This document shows, piece after piece, positions 36,244 to 45,910 of a stretch of 64,000 bases of DNA. The stretch is taken from positions 157,239 through 221,238 of the forward strand of contig NZ_LMFR01000012.1 in assembly GCF_001426925.1 (NCBI RefSeq), read 5' to 3'. The DNA comes from Microbacterium sp. Root53 (GTDB lineage Bacteria > Actinomycetota > Actinomycetes > Actinomycetales > Microbacteriaceae). The notes beneath the pieces are model-generated. The model was not told the origin of the DNA and searched no databases. It worked only from the letters and a program-made list of their open reading frames with translations. Every line of letters begins with the position of its first letter. Position 1 is the first letter of the stretch. The position numbers and the translations under genes were made by a program.

Positions 36244-39200
36244 ATCCGGTCGCCGCGGATGACGAGGTCGTCCGCGACGTAGTACAGCGCGACGTCGATG
36301 CGGTCGAGCGGCACCCCGTGCCGGCGGTGATACGCGAGGCGGTAGAGCGCGAGCTGGAGCATGCGCTCCTCGCGCTCGGCCGCGGTGCGGGGCGCCTTGC
36401 CGGTCTTCCAGTCGACGATCTCGATCCGGCCGTCCCGCTCGTACACCGCGTCGAGCTTGCAGATCACGATGTGCGCAGGCGATCCGCCGGCCTCCGAGGC
36501 CGCACCGAGCGCGAAGTCGATCTCGGTCTCGACCTCGAGCGGCCTCAGCGGGGCCCACTCGCTGCGCAGGAACGTCTCGCGCAGGCGCGCGAGCGCGGCC
36601 TCGTCCTCGGCCGAGACCTCGGTCTCGGGCGTCGCGGCGTCCGACCAGATCTCCTCGTCGCTCTCCCACAGGGCGTCGTCGGTCGACGATCCAGCCCCCG
36701 CGATGCCCGATCGCTGCTCGACCCACTGGTGGAACAAGGTGCCGATGCGAGTCTGCGTGTACGGCCGCTCGGGCAGCGGACGGTCGATGGACGCCACGGT
36801 GCCGGCGAAGTCGGCGACGTAGTCCTTGAACCGCGACGCCGGGATGCGGGTCGGCGCGGCGGGCCGCCGGCCGCGGCTGCGCTCCTCGCGCTCGGCGAGC
36901 AGCCGGGCGGCCTGACCCGTGGGCTCGGCCGGTGCCGTGGCGCGCACGAGCTCGGCCGCCGCCATCACGCGGCCGCGCCGGTTCCCGAGGGGGTCGAGCG
37001 GCCACTGGCGCGTGAGCGCGGTGCCCTCGTACGGGTTGTCGTCCTTGTCGACCTCCCCGACCTCCTCCAGCCCCAGCTCCTCGATCAGCTCGACGAGGTA
37101 CGGGCTGGGGCGCCGCGGCGACTTCTGGCCCGCCCAGTGCGCCCCGGTCAGCAGCAGGTCGCTGCGGGCCCGGGTCACCGCCACGTAGGCGAGCCGGCGC
37201 TCCTCCTCCTGCTGGTAGTCGCGGTAGGCGTCCTTGAAGCGCACCAGCGCGCCGCCGTGCGGGTAGGCCTTGGTGCGGCCCGCCGCGAGCGAGTCCAGCG
37301 CGGCCTTGTGCCGCTTGAGGGGATCCTCCCCCGCCTCGGCCATGGCTCCCGCGGGATCCCAGCCGAACCGCGGCAGCGCGGCCGCGTCGCCGCGGAGCGA
37401 GAACGGCGCCACGCCGAACCCGAACCAGCCCGACGTGTCGCTCACGCGGCTCGGGAGCTCGTCCTCGACCATCCGCACGACCGCGACCGCATCCCACTCG
37501 AGGCCCTTGGAGCCGTGGATCGTGAGGAGCTGGACCACCCCGGGCTCGGGAGGCTCGGTGCGCGGCATGAGCTCGTCGGTGGACTCGGCCTTGTCGAGCC
37601 AGGCCAGCAGGCTGCCGATCGTGCCGCGCTCGTCGGCGGCGAGGAACCCGCGCACCTCGTCGACGAACGCGCGCAGCTGCGTCGACGCGACGCGCGCCGA
37701 TCCGCGCGTCTCGTTGGCCGCGAGCTCGATGTCCAGGCGCAGCTCTCCCTCGATCAGGCGGATCAGCTCCGGGATGGGCTGCCCCACCGCGCGGCGCAGC
37801 CGGTCGAGCATCTCTCCCGCGCTCCGAAGGCGCGCGCGTCCCTCCGGCGTGATCCCCTCGAGCAGGCGGTAGTCGTCGCGCGCCGTGCGGACGAAGTCCA
37901 GGGCGTCGACGATCGACACGGCCTCGTCGACCCCGGCCGAGGTGCGCAGCCGGTCCTTCAGCTCGTCCGGCAGCGGGGCGAGAGAGCCGTCGCGCACGGC
38001 GAGCGTGGCCGCCAGGTCGTACAGCGCGGCCATGTCGGCGACCCCGATCCGGAAGCGCGGGCCCACGAGCAGGCGGATGAGTGCCGAACCCGCGGTGGGG
38101 TCGTGCAGCACCCGCAGCACGGACACGACGTCGGTGACCTCCGGCGTGGAGAGCAGGCCGCCGAGGCCCAGGATGCGGTGCGGGATGCCGCGGTCGCCCA
38201 GCGCCTTCGCGAAGGTCTGCATGTGCTTCTTGGACCGGAACAGGATCGCGCCCGTGTGCGGCTTGTCGCTCGTGTGCTCCTCGCGCACCCGCGCGAACCA
38301 GTCGGCCACGGCCGCGGCCTCGTCGTCGACGGTGAGCTCGAACCTCGACGACACGCGTCCCTCGCCGGCGCCCGGGCGGGGCTCGAGCTCCGGCACGGTG
38401 AACGAGCCGCGGCCCTGCAGCGGGCGCAGCACGCGGTTCGCGGCCGCGAGGATCCGCGCGTCGTTGCGCCAGCTCGTCATCAGGCTGAAGTGCGCGGCGG
38501 GCACCTCGCGCGCGAACGCGGAGTCGAACGCGTACAGGTTGTCGGCGCTTGCGCCGCGCCAGCCGTAGATGGACTGGTGCGGGTCGCCGACCGCCATCAC
38601 GGTGCCGTCCCGGAAGAGCTCGGCCAGGAAGCGCGTCTGGATCACCGAGGTGTCCTGGTACTCGTCGAGCAGCACGACCCGGTACTGCGCCCGCAGGTCC
38701 TCGCGCACCTGCGGCGCGGTCTCGACGATCTCGTAGGCGCCGTTCACCTGATCCGCGAAGTCGAGCACGCCGCGGCGCTGCTTCTCGGCGATGCAGTCGC
38801 GCACGAGCTGCACCAGGATCGGCGTGGCGAGCAGGTTCGCAGCTGCCTTGTCGACCGCCTCCTTCTCCCGGTACGGCTCGAACGCCGCCGCCTGGTCGAG
38901 CGCGACGCGCTGCAGCTCGTCGAGGTCGATGCGGTGGTCGAGCACCTCGGCCGACAGCCGCTGCACGGCGTCCACGACGCCGTTCAGCGCGCGGTCGACC
39001 TCTTCGAGGCCGGGGATCTGCGCCCGCAGCACCACCTGCCGCGCGATCAGCCACGACGCGGACTGGCTGAGCATCGCGGCGTCCGGGTCGCGGCCGATGC
39101 GGGCCGCGTGCTCGCGCACGATCGAGTCGGCGAACGCGTTGTAGGTCGCCACGCGCGGCCGGATCATGAGGTCGTCGACCGTGCGCGGCGCTGTCGGGTC

Positions 39201-39695
39201 CCATCCGGTGTCGAAGGATCGGGCCAGCGCGTCGAGCACCTCGCGCCGCACCACCTCGCGCTGGGCGGGCGTCGCGGCGGCCTCGATGCGCGCCAGGGCG
39301 CCGCTGCGCACGACGTCCCGCAGGTGCGGCAGCAGCCCGCGCCGCCCGAACTCGTCGATCAGCGCGAGGCGGGCGCCGATCCGCTCGGCGAGCTCGCCGG
39401 CCGCCTTGCGGGTGAAGGTCAGCCCGAGGATCTCGTCGCGCCGGACGTGCTCGTTCGCGACGAGCCACACCACGCGGCCCGCCATGGTCTCGGTCTTGCC
39501 GCTGCCGGCCCCCGCGACCACGAGCGCCGGGCTGGGCGGCGCCTCGATCACGCGCTGCTGGGCCTCGGTGGGCGTCGGCAGGCCCAGCGCGGCGGCGATG
39601 TCGGTCGCGGCGATGCCGTGTCCGCCGCGCCACTCCGGCGCCGCGCCGCCTGCGGCCGGCTCGGGAATCGGATCGAGGTCGGTGCGCAGGGTCAT
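36168..39695 (-). CDS. adnB: AdnB-like ATP-dependent helicase-nuclease subunit
   Basis: 1175 residues from ATG 39695 (overlaps adnA stop by 4 nt). Lead helicase of the AdnAB DNA end-resection complex. UvrD-type motifs: Walker A AGAGSGKTET with Lys67, motif II LLDEYQDTSVIQTRFL near 345, QSIYGWRGAS near 375, LLTIHGSKGLEWDAV near 720, VTRARSDLLLTG near 840. The C-terminal RecB-like nuclease has KLDAVYERDG and IEIVDWKTGKA, then QLALYRLAYHRRHG near 1130. All catalytic residues appear present. Pairs with the gene directly upstream; AdnAB replaces RecBCD/AddAB in most actinobacteria. Confidence 0.92.
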   Translation of the reverse strand: MTLRTDLDPIPEPAAGGAAPEWRGGHGIAATDIAAALGLPTPTEAQQRVIEAPPSPALVVAGAGSGKTETMAGRVVWLVANEHVRRDEILGLTFTRKAAGELAERIGARLALIDEFGRRGLLPHLRDVVRSGALARIEAAATPAQREVVRREVLDALARSFDTGWDPTAPRTVDDLMIRPRVATYNAFADSIVREHAARIGRDPDAAMLSQSASWLIARQVVLRAQIPGLEEVDRALNGVVDAVQRLSAEVLDHRIDLDELQRVALDQAAAFEPYREKEAVDKAAANLLATPILVQLVRDCIAEKQRRGVLDFADQVNGAYEIVETAPQVREDLRAQYRVVLLDEYQDTSVIQTRFLAELFRDGTVMAVGDPHQSIYGWRGASADNLYAFDSAFAREVPAAHFSLMTSWRNDARILAAANRVLRPLQGRGSFTVPELEPRPGAGEGRVSSRFELTVDDEAAAVADWFARVREEHTSDKPHTGAILFRSKKHMQTFAKALGDRGIPHRILGLGGLLSTPEVTDVVSVLRVLHDPTAGSALIRLLVGPRFRIGVADMAALYDLAATLAVRDGSLAPLPDELKDRLRTSAGVDEAVSIVDALDFVRTARDDYRLLEGITPEGRARLRSAGEMLDRLRRAVGQPIPELIRLIEGELRLDIELAANETRGSARVASTQLRAFVDEVRGFLAADERGTIGSLLAWLDKAESTDELMPRTEPPEPGVVQLLTIHGSKGLEWDAVAVVRMVEDELPSRVSDTSGWFGFGVAPFSLRGDAAALPRFGWDPAGAMAEAGEDPLKRHKAALDSLAAGRTKAYPHGGALVRFKDAYRDYQQEEERRLAYVAVTRARSDLLLTGAHWAGQKSPRRPSPYLVELIEELGLEEVGEVDKDDNPYEGTALTRQWPLDPLGNRRGRVMAAAELVRATAPAEPTGQAARLLAEREERSRGRRPAAPTRIPASRFKDYVADFAGTVASIDRPLPERPYTQTRIGTLFHQWVEQRSGIAGAGSSTDDALWESDEEIWSDAATPETEVSAEDEAALARLRETFLRSEWAPLRPLEVETEIDFALGAASEAGGSPAHIVICKLDAVYERDGRIEIVDWKTGKAPRTAAEREERMLQLALYRLAYHRRHGVPLDRIDVALYYVADDLVIRGDRIYSEEELVQRWNAARAERRASSASR

Positions 39696-42600
39696 GCGCT
39701 CACCGCGTCGATCGTGTGGATGCGGCAGGGTTTCACGAACATCCCCTCGGTGCAGTGCGCGTCGACCTGGGCCGTGAAGCTGCTCGCGGACATCCCGCGC
39801 GCCGCCTCGGCCACGCGACGCAGGAACTGCGCGCGGGGCTCGTCGGCCAGCCGGTGCTGGTGCGCGACGCGGTAGTCGCTCTTGGCGAGCGTCTGCGAGA
39901 CGATCACGAGGCGCGCACCGGCCAGCGAGCCCGCCGGCGCGCCCTCGACGAGCCCCTCCTGCACGGCGACCTGATACGCGGCCAGCTGCGCGTGCTCGAC
40001 GACGTCGCCATCGCCGGGCTTCTCGTAGCGGCCGCTCTTCAGGTCCACGACGACGACGTGCTCGCCGGCCGCCGGATCGCCGCACTCCATGGCGGTCCAG
40101 CCTCGCGAGCGCCCGGGCGCATGCTCCCCCGCGCCCGTCGGGTACGTCTCCACGCGGTCGATCACACCGCTCACCACGGCGCGCTGCGGGCCGTGGATCT
40201 CGTCGCCCACGTACACGGCCGGGGGCGCGTCCTCGGCCGGGCGGGTGTCGACCGCGAAGCGGAACGGGGCCTCGGACGCCACATGCGCTCCCCCGTCGGC
40301 GCGCACGGCCGTCAGGTAGGCGTGCAGGCGATCGACGTAGAGCTCGGCCCTCGCGCGCTCCTTCGCGGCGATCCACGGGGTCTCGAAATCGAGCTCGGGC
40401 CAGCGCTCCGCGAGCACGGCGCGCAGACCCTCGAGGTCTCCGTCGGGGTGCCGCTCGAGCGCGGCGTGCAGGATGGTGCCGATGCCGGCGCTCGGCGGGG
40501 TGACCGTGCTGCCGCCGAGGCTGTCGATGACCCAGCCGAGACCGCACTCCTCGAACGCCTCGAGCCGCGACGGCGAGACGCGCGCGGGCCCGGCGTCGAG
40601 GTCGCGCAGGGGCGCGTCCGTCGACGGCTCGCGCACGCCGTACCACTCGCGGGGGTCGGCGCCGGGCACTCCCGCGGCGGCGAGCATGGCGAGCTGCCCG
40701 GCGGCCTCGGCCCGCGCCTGCTCGTCGCCCGACTCCGTCAGCGCGCGGCGATGCCGTGCGACCAGCCCGCGCAGCGTCAGCGGATGCTCCGCGCGGCCGT
40801 CGTCGGGCGGCGGGTCGGGCAGGAAGGAGAACAGCGCGCTCGGGCCCGTGTCGTCATCGTCCACCGCGGTCACGAGCAGGCGCGTGCGCGCGCGGGAGAC
40901 CGCCCGCACGAACAGCCGCAGCTCGTCGTGCATGGCCGCGCGCCGCCGGTCCAGCACGCCCGCCGGCTCCGCCCCGGCGCGGCCGTCGCGATGCGCGGCG
41001 ACGGCGTCGGCGAGGCGCCACGACTCCAGCAGCCCGCCGCGCAGGCGCACGTTCGGCCAGACGCCCTCCTGCACCCCGGCGATCACGACGGCGTCGAACT
41101 CCACGCCGAGAGCGTTCGCGGGGGTCATCAGCGTGACGGCGCCCTCGCGCTCGGGGGCCGCCAGCATGTCCTCCGGGACATCGCTGTCGAGGATCTCGCG
41201 GATGAACGGCTGCGGGCCCTCCTCCGGGCTCCGCTCCACCGAGCGCTTCGCCGCCGCGAACAGCGCGACCAGCCCGTCGAGGGCGCGCCCGATCTCGGCC
41301 GCGAGCGGGCCCTGCCCCTGCGCCGCCTCGTGCCACGCCCGGTCCAGGCGGCGGCCGTCGCCGGTGCGCGCACGGTCCCACACCAGCCACAGCAGCTCGT
41401 GGATGGTCGCCCCGCGCGCTCCTTCCTCGTGGACCAGCCGCAGCGTCTCGGCCAGGCGCCGCCCGGTGCGGGCCTCCGGGGTGTCGATCAGGTCGAACGT
41501 CGCCGGGTGCCCCAGCGCCTCGTGCAGCAGCTCGCGCGCCGGGCGGTTGCCGCCGTCGGCGAGCTCGGCGTGGCGCATGTGGGCCCGCAGGCGGCGCAGA
41601 CCGACGCCGTCCAGCCCGCCGAAGGGCGAGCGGAGGGCCTCCACCAGCCGCTCGGCGTCGCGCTCGGCGTGGGCCTGCAGGCCGAGCCGCACGATCTCCA
41701 CGATGTCGTGCACGACCGCCTCGCTGCCGAGGGGCCGCTGGACGCCTGCCGCGCGCGTCGGAACCTCGCGCGCCGCGAGCTCGGCTTCGAGCATCGTGAG
41801 CTGCCGCGTGTCGTGCGCGATCACGGCCATGCCGGACCACGGCACGCCTCCGAGCAGGTGCCAGTCCCGGAGGGTCCACGCGATCCGGTCGACCTCCTCG
41901 TACGGAGACGCGGCCAGGCACGTCGAGACGGCGCCGTCGTCCTCGGCCTCAGGACCCGGCGGGCGGCGGTGCGCGACCACGCCGCTCGCGCCGATGGCCT
42001 GCGTCACCGAGCGGGTCAGACGGGTGAGGGCGGGCGCGGCCCGGTGCGCGCCGTCGAGCACGAACCGCTCCCCCAGCGCCGTCGCGAGCTCCAGGAAGAG
42101 CTCCGGCGTCACGCCGCGGAACGCGCCGGATCCGACATCGGGGTCGCCGAACGCGAGCACCGCGACGCCCCGTGCGCGCAGCGCCCGCACGACGGCGACG
42201 CCGCCGCGGGTGAGCTCCTGGGCGTCGTCGATCAGCACGATGCGCAGCCGCTCGAGCCCGGCGATCACCGCGCCGGCGCGCAGGGAGGCCGCCGCCTCGG
42301 CGTAGAGCTCCGCGACCTCGCGATGGGGCGAGCGCATGCCGTCCAGCACGTTCCGGTAGTCCCTCGCGAAGCCGGCGACGGCCGTCCAGGCCGGCACCCC
42401 CATCCCCTCCAGCTCGTCGGGCCCCACGCCGAGCTCGGCGAGCTCGCTGAGGAACGCACGCAGCTCCGAGCGGAAGCCCTTCGAGGCGCGCACCGGCGCG
42501 GCGAGGTCGGCCGGCCAGCGGACGACCCCGTCCCGCTCGTCCTCCTCGTCGCCCGCCAGGATGTCGGCCACGATCCGGTCCTGATCGGCGCCCGTGAGCA

Positions 42601-42922
42601 GCTTCGGCGGTTCCTCGCCGCGGCGCACCGCCTCGGCGCGGACGACCTGGAACGCGAACGAACCGATCGAGCGGGCGAGCGGACCGGGGGTCGCGACGGC
42701 GACGCGCACCCCGAGCTCGTCGCGCAGCCGCGTCGCCGATGCGCGCGTCGGCGTGAGCACGACCACCTCGTCGGACGCCGCCCCGCGAGCGAGCAGACGC
42801 GCGACGCGCTCGACCAGGACCGCGGTCTTGCCGGTGCCGGGCGCGCCGATCACCGTGCCCGACGCGTCGCCCGGCAGCTCGAGGACGGCGCGCTGCCCGG
42901 CGTCCCACTCGCGAGAGGTCAT
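39692..42922 (-). CDS. adnA: AdnA-like ATP-dependent helicase-nuclease subunit
   Basis: 1076 residues from ATG 42922, chosen because TAGCGT (minus, 42935-42930) lies 7 nt upstream and the longer frame has no family content. Walker A IGAPGTGKTAVLVERVA with Lys32; motif II is IDDAQELTRGG near residue 255 rather than DExQ, as I recall for AdnA subunits, whose motor is the weaker one. C-terminal PD-(D/E)xK nuclease: SGVIDRVE, VVVDLKSGRYEKP and QLAAYQVAVQEG near 990-1010. Cysteines in EECGLG (near 870), TEG/CHTEG-like DAHCTEGMF and KPCRIH at the C-terminus suggest the iron-sulfur staple of AddB/AdnA-type nucleases. Probably co-translated with adnB. Confidence 0.9.
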   Translation of the reverse strand: MTSREWDAGQRAVLELPGDASGTVIGAPGTGKTAVLVERVARLLARGAASDEVVVLTPTRASATRLRDELGVRVAVATPGPLARSIGSFAFQVVRAEAVRRGEEPPKLLTGADQDRIVADILAGDEEDERDGVVRWPADLAAPVRASKGFRSELRAFLSELAELGVGPDELEGMGVPAWTAVAGFARDYRNVLDGMRSPHREVAELYAEAAASLRAGAVIAGLERLRIVLIDDAQELTRGGVAVVRALRARGVAVLAFGDPDVGSGAFRGVTPELFLELATALGERFVLDGAHRAAPALTRLTRSVTQAIGASGVVAHRRPPGPEAEDDGAVSTCLAASPYEEVDRIAWTLRDWHLLGGVPWSGMAVIAHDTRQLTMLEAELAAREVPTRAAGVQRPLGSEAVVHDIVEIVRLGLQAHAERDAERLVEALRSPFGGLDGVGLRRLRAHMRHAELADGGNRPARELLHEALGHPATFDLIDTPEARTGRRLAETLRLVHEEGARGATIHELLWLVWDRARTGDGRRLDRAWHEAAQGQGPLAAEIGRALDGLVALFAAAKRSVERSPEEGPQPFIREILDSDVPEDMLAAPEREGAVTLMTPANALGVEFDAVVIAGVQEGVWPNVRLRGGLLESWRLADAVAAHRDGRAGAEPAGVLDRRRAAMHDELRLFVRAVSRARTRLLVTAVDDDDTGPSALFSFLPDPPPDDGRAEHPLTLRGLVARHRRALTESGDEQARAEAAGQLAMLAAAGVPGADPREWYGVREPSTDAPLRDLDAGPARVSPSRLEAFEECGLGWVIDSLGGSTVTPPSAGIGTILHAALERHPDGDLEGLRAVLAERWPELDFETPWIAAKERARAELYVDRLHAYLTAVRADGGAHVASEAPFRFAVDTRPAEDAPPAVYVGDEIHGPQRAVVSGVIDRVETYPTGAGEHAPGRSRGWTAMECGDPAAGEHVVVVDLKSGRYEKPGDGDVVEHAQLAAYQVAVQEGLVEGAPAGSLAGARLVIVSQTLAKSDYRVAHQHRLADEPRAQFLRRVAEAARGMSASSFTAQVDAHCTEGMFVKPCRIHTIDAVSA

Positions 42923-42932
42923 GCCGTCCACG

Positions 42933-43733
42933 CTAGAGGCGGCCCCGGACATCGGCGCGATCGCGCCCGGCGAGTGCGAGCACGGCCGCGGCCGCACGCG
43001 CGAGCTCGACGCCGTAGGCACGTCCGTGGCCCGCTGCGTGCACCGCGAGGGGATGCAGCTGATGCAACGGGACGCGCGCCCGCCAGCCGTCCCGCAGCGG
43101 ATGCGCCGCGTCGTATCCGGCCAGGATCTCGCTCAGGTGCGGCGCTCCGAACAGCGCCAGCATGGCCAGATCGGTCTCCCGGTGGCCTCCGTGCGCGGCC
43201 GGGTCGATCATCACGACGCCCTCCGGCGAGAAGAGCACGTTGCCCGCCCACAGGTCGCCGTGGACCCGGGCGGGCGGCTCGCCGTCGTCGAACGCGCCGG
43301 CGGCGACGGCGTCGCACGCCCGGCGCACGAGATCCGCCTCGTCGCACGTGACCGTGCCCGCCGCAACCGCGATGTCGAGGAACGGCAGCACCCGGTCGCG
43401 GGCGTAGAACGCGCCCCAGCTGGCCTCGTGCGCGTACGCCTGCGGCCGCCGCCCGATGAACCCGGGCCCGTCCCAGCCCTCGGGCGGCGCCCCGAACGCG
43501 GCCGCGCCCGCGTCGTGCGTGCGGGCCAGGGCCGCGCCGAACGCGCGCGCCGCCGCGGGCGTCGGCCGCGCCTCGGCGACGCGCTCGAGCACGATCCGCC
43601 CCGGCCCGACCCGGATCACGTCCACGACCCGCGCTCCCCCGTCGGCGCCGCCGAGCCAGCGCAGTCCGGCCGCCTCCGACTCGAAGAAGCCCTCGGGGGC
43701 GTGCGGGTCCTCCTTCACGACCGTCGCGCGCAT
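42933..43733 (-). CDS. Fructosamine kinase family protein
   Basis: 266 residues. Aminoglycoside-kinase-like fold: VKEDPHAPEGFFESEAAGLRWL at the N-terminus, catalytic ARVHGDLWAGNVLF near residue 157 and VMIDPAAHGGHRETDLAML near 178, which is diagnostic for fructosamine/ribulosamine kinases that phosphorylate glycated proteins or small amines for deglycation. GAGACT (minus, 43745-43740) 6 nt before the ATG predicts a leaderless mRNA. Ends 10 nt before adnA, so the two could be co-transcribed. Confidence 0.9.
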   Translation of the reverse strand: MRATVVKEDPHAPEGFFESEAAGLRWLGGADGGARVVDVIRVGPGRIVLERVAEARPTPAAARAFGAALARTHDAGAAAFGAPPEGWDGPGFIGRRPQAYAHEASWGAFYARDRVLPFLDIAVAAGTVTCDEADLVRRACDAVAAGAFDDGEPPARVHGDLWAGNVLFSPEGVVMIDPAAHGGHRETDLAMLALFGAPHLSEILAGYDAAHPLRDGWRARVPLHQLHPLAVHAAGHGRAYGVELARAAAAVLALAGRDRADVRGRL

Positions 43734-43861
43734 GTCACCAGTCTCGGTCGATTTCGCCCTCAGCGTTCAGCGCCCTGCCGCGTCCGTGCCCTGCCATAGA
43801 GTTGACGCACGGCCCGTCCGACACGGATCGGCCGGTCAGGCGCGACGAAAGGCAGTCACCC

Positions 43862-44083
43862 GTGGACATCCGCATCGGCATCACCAACACCGGCCGCGAG
43901 CTGAGCTTCGAGTCGTCGGAGAGCGCCGACAGCATCAAGGCCACGGTGGCCGAGGCGATCACGTCCGGCGCCCCGCTGACGCTCACGGACGTCAAGGGCA
44001 ACTCCTACATCGTGCCGACCGCGAACCTGGCGTTCGTCGAGGTCGGCAGCGAGGAGACCCGCCGCGTCGGCTTCGTGGCCTGA
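43862..44083 (+). CDS. DUF3107 domain protein
   Basis: 73 residues, GTG start preceded by GAAAGGCAG. The compact beta-alpha-beta sequence DIRIGITNTGRELSFESS...VEVGSEETRRVGF is the DUF3107 family (M. tuberculosis TB9.4, Rv3208A as I recall). Widespread in actinobacteria, function unknown. A TAGAGT at 43797-43802 could be its -10, giving a leader of about 50 nt, unlike the leaderless neighbours. Followed closely by a small membrane protein gene. Confidence 0.88.
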   Translation: MDIRIGITNTGRELSFESSESADSIKATVAEAITSGAPLTLTDVKGNSYIVPTANLAFVEVGSEETRRVGFVA

Positions 44084-44088
44084 CGCCG

Positions 44089-44379
44089 GTGTACATCCTC
44101 CTGGCCCTGATCGCCGCCGTGGCGATCGGCGTCGGCGTGCACTTCGCCCTGCCGCACCGTGAGCGCCGCGGCGTGGCGCTCGCCCCGTCGATCGCGGGCG
44201 CGGCGGCCGCCGTCGCCTACGGCGTGTGCACGTGGACCGGGCTGGGCGAGGCGAACATCTGGACCTGGGTGATCTCGCTGGCCGCCGCCGCGGTCGTCGG
44301 CGTCGCCGGCACGGCGGCCATCACCCGCTCGCGCGCCGCGCGCGACGAGGCCGCCGCCCGCCGCCTGGGCCTGGCCTGA
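44089..44379 (+). CDS. Small three-helix membrane protein
   Basis: 96 residues from GTG 44089, 5 nt after the DUF3107 stop. Three hydrophobic helices (about 2-20, 34-52 and 59-80) with short polar loops and an Arg/Ala-rich C-terminus (RSRAARDEAAARR). Same arrangement behind DUF3107 in related genomes is likely, but I do not recognise a named family. The next gene starts 1 nt after its stop, so the three genes form one unit. Confidence 0.7.
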   Translation: MYILLALIAAVAIGVGVHFALPHRERRGVALAPSIAGAAAAVAYGVCTWTGLGEANIWTWVISLAAAAVVGVAGTAAITRSRAARDEAAARRLGLA

Positions 44380-44380
44380 C

Positions 44381-45043
44381 ATGACCGGGGCGGGCGGGTA
44401 CGCCCGCCCGCCGATCGCGCCCGCCGTGTTCGTCGACGACCTCGGCCGTCCCTACGGGGAGCGCTGGGGCATGGATGGGACGCCCGAGGACAGCTGCTCG
44501 GTCGTCAGCCACCCCGAGCGGTTCGCGCCGCTGCACGAGGTCGCCGATGCGCTGGTCGACTGGCTGAGCGCGACGTTCGACGTCCAGGTCGAGGAGGGCG
44601 CGGAGCTCGCGTCCGACCTGCTGCATCCGCGGCCCTCCGTCCTGCGCGCCGTTCGGCTGACCCCGGCGCATCCGGATGCCGCCTCGCTCACGTTCGTGTG
44701 GACGGACTTCCCGGGGATGATCGTGCACGCGGGCCTGCTGCACGACTTCCCGTATCCGGCCTGCGGCTGCGACGCGTGCGACGAGACCTGGCAGACCTGC
44801 GCGGACGAGCTCGAATGGCTGGTCGCGGCGGTCACGGCGGGCGGGTACGCCGAGACGCTCACGGGCGGCGCGCACGCCGAGCTGTGGCACCGCCTCGCGA
44901 CGACGGATCGCCGCGGGTCCGGCGGAGGGCCCGCGGGGCTCGACGGGCGCGTGCTCGACGCGGCACGCCCCACCCTCGACCGCCTGCCCGGCGGCTGGGC
45001 CGCCTGGCCTCGGCGAGCCGGCACCGAGGACGGCGCCCGCTAG
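44381..45043 (+). CDS. DUF6226 family protein
   Basis: 220 residues. DDLGRPYGERWG near residue 20, SVVSHPERFAPLHEVADALVDWL near 40-62 and a cysteine cluster PACGCDACDET near 125 are typical of the DUF6226 proteins of Microbacteriaceae. The C-x-C-x-x-C arrangement could bind a metal. Soluble, no signal. Function unknown. Its stop overlaps the convergent ferritin-like gene by 4 nt. Confidence 0.8.
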   Translation: MTGAGGYARPPIAPAVFVDDLGRPYGERWGMDGTPEDSCSVVSHPERFAPLHEVADALVDWLSATFDVQVEEGAELASDLLHPRPSVLRAVRLTPAHPDAASLTFVWTDFPGMIVHAGLLHDFPYPACGCDACDETWQTCADELEWLVAAVTAGGYAETLTGGAHAELWHRLATTDRRGSGGGPAGLDGRVLDAARPTLDRLPGGWAAWPRRAGTEDGAR

Positions 45044-45756
45044 GCCGCCAGACCGAGGGCGTCCATGCGCCGTGCGTGCGCGGCCATGAGCGCCGTGAAG
45101 ACCGGCTCGACCTTCTTCTCGTCGGCCTCACCGAGGCTCTGCGGGCGCAGTGCGGCGCGCGCGACCAGCAGCGTGTCACCCACGAGGCGACGGGCCCACA
45201 TCGACAGCAGGGAGCGCATCTCGTCGTCGGCCTCGATCGTCGCCCGGATGAGGTCGACGATCAGCTCGCGGTCGCTGTCGACGTTCAGGATGCGCGCCAC
45301 CCGGCGCCCCGTGTCGCCGTAGCTGGCGGCCAGCGTCCGGTAGAAGTCGTCGAGCATGCCCGCCGTGATGTGGACCGACAGCATGGTCTCGCGCGGCCGC
45401 GCCCCGATGGTCGCGCGCCGGAAGCCGTCGAGCTGCTCGCGGAACGGCGCCATGATCTCGGTCGGCTCGTCGCCGCGGTCCCGGATGACGTCGACGATCG
45501 CGCGGTGCTTGACCAGCGCGGCGCCGGCCGCGAGCGACAGCGCCTCCTTCTCCTGGAGATCGGGGGTCGCGCGGATCAGCCGCGTCAGCGTCTCGAAGTA
45601 GCCGAGCTGGAGGTATGCGGCCTGCCCCAGGAACGTGTCGACATCCGGCGCGAGCTCTTCGAAGTCGACGCGGGTGGCGTCGCCCATCTCGCCCCGCGGA
45701 CGCAGCCGCAGGATGCGCGCGGGCGGGCGCCGCTCCCAGAACCTCCAGTTGACCAC
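45040..45756 (-). CDS. Ferritin-like-fold protein (MiaE-like tRNA hydroxylase homologue)
   Basis: 238 residues, GTG start with TAGGCT (minus, 45768-45763) 6 nt upstream. Four-helix bundle: helices with E and H residues, including YLQLGYFETLTRLI, KHRAIVDVI, HITAGMLDDFY and DDEMRSLLSMW. This matches the actinobacterial ferritin-like fold-containing family related to MiaE, although the iron ligands of the EXXH type are not all clear. In mycobacteria a homologue lies near DUF3107 and rhlE. Iron binding is not certain. Confidence 0.82.
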   Translation of the reverse strand: MVNWRFWERRPPARILRLRPRGEMGDATRVDFEELAPDVDTFLGQAAYLQLGYFETLTRLIRATPDLQEKEALSLAAGAALVKHRAIVDVIRDRGDEPTEIMAPFREQLDGFRRATIGARPRETMLSVHITAGMLDDFYRTLAASYGDTGRRVARILNVDSDRELIVDLIRATIEADDEMRSLLSMWARRLVGDTLLVARAALRPQSLGEADEKKVEPVFTALMAAHARRMDALGLAA

Positions 45757-45910
45757 GGAGCCAGCCTACGGCGTCGAGGCTCCCGGACCCGAGCGATCCG
45801 CGCCCACGCGAGCGCGTCGCGCGCTCCGGGGCCGCCGCGCACCCCTCGGGTAGGCTGGTGCGGTCCCCGGCGACGGATCGGGGCCGCCGCGCCTGGAGCA
45901 GATCGAGGGC

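Noticed and set aside
36030..39875. A 1281-codon plus-strand frame opposite the AdnB-like gene
   Set aside because: It is Arg/Gly/His/Val-rich antisense of a gene with complete helicase and nuclease motifs; such mirror frames arise from GC-rich third positions.
39692..42922. Inactivating change in motif II of the AdnA-like helicase (IDDAQ)
   Set aside because: AdnA-type subunits are known to carry the weaker motor; the degenerate motif is likely a subunit trait, not damage.
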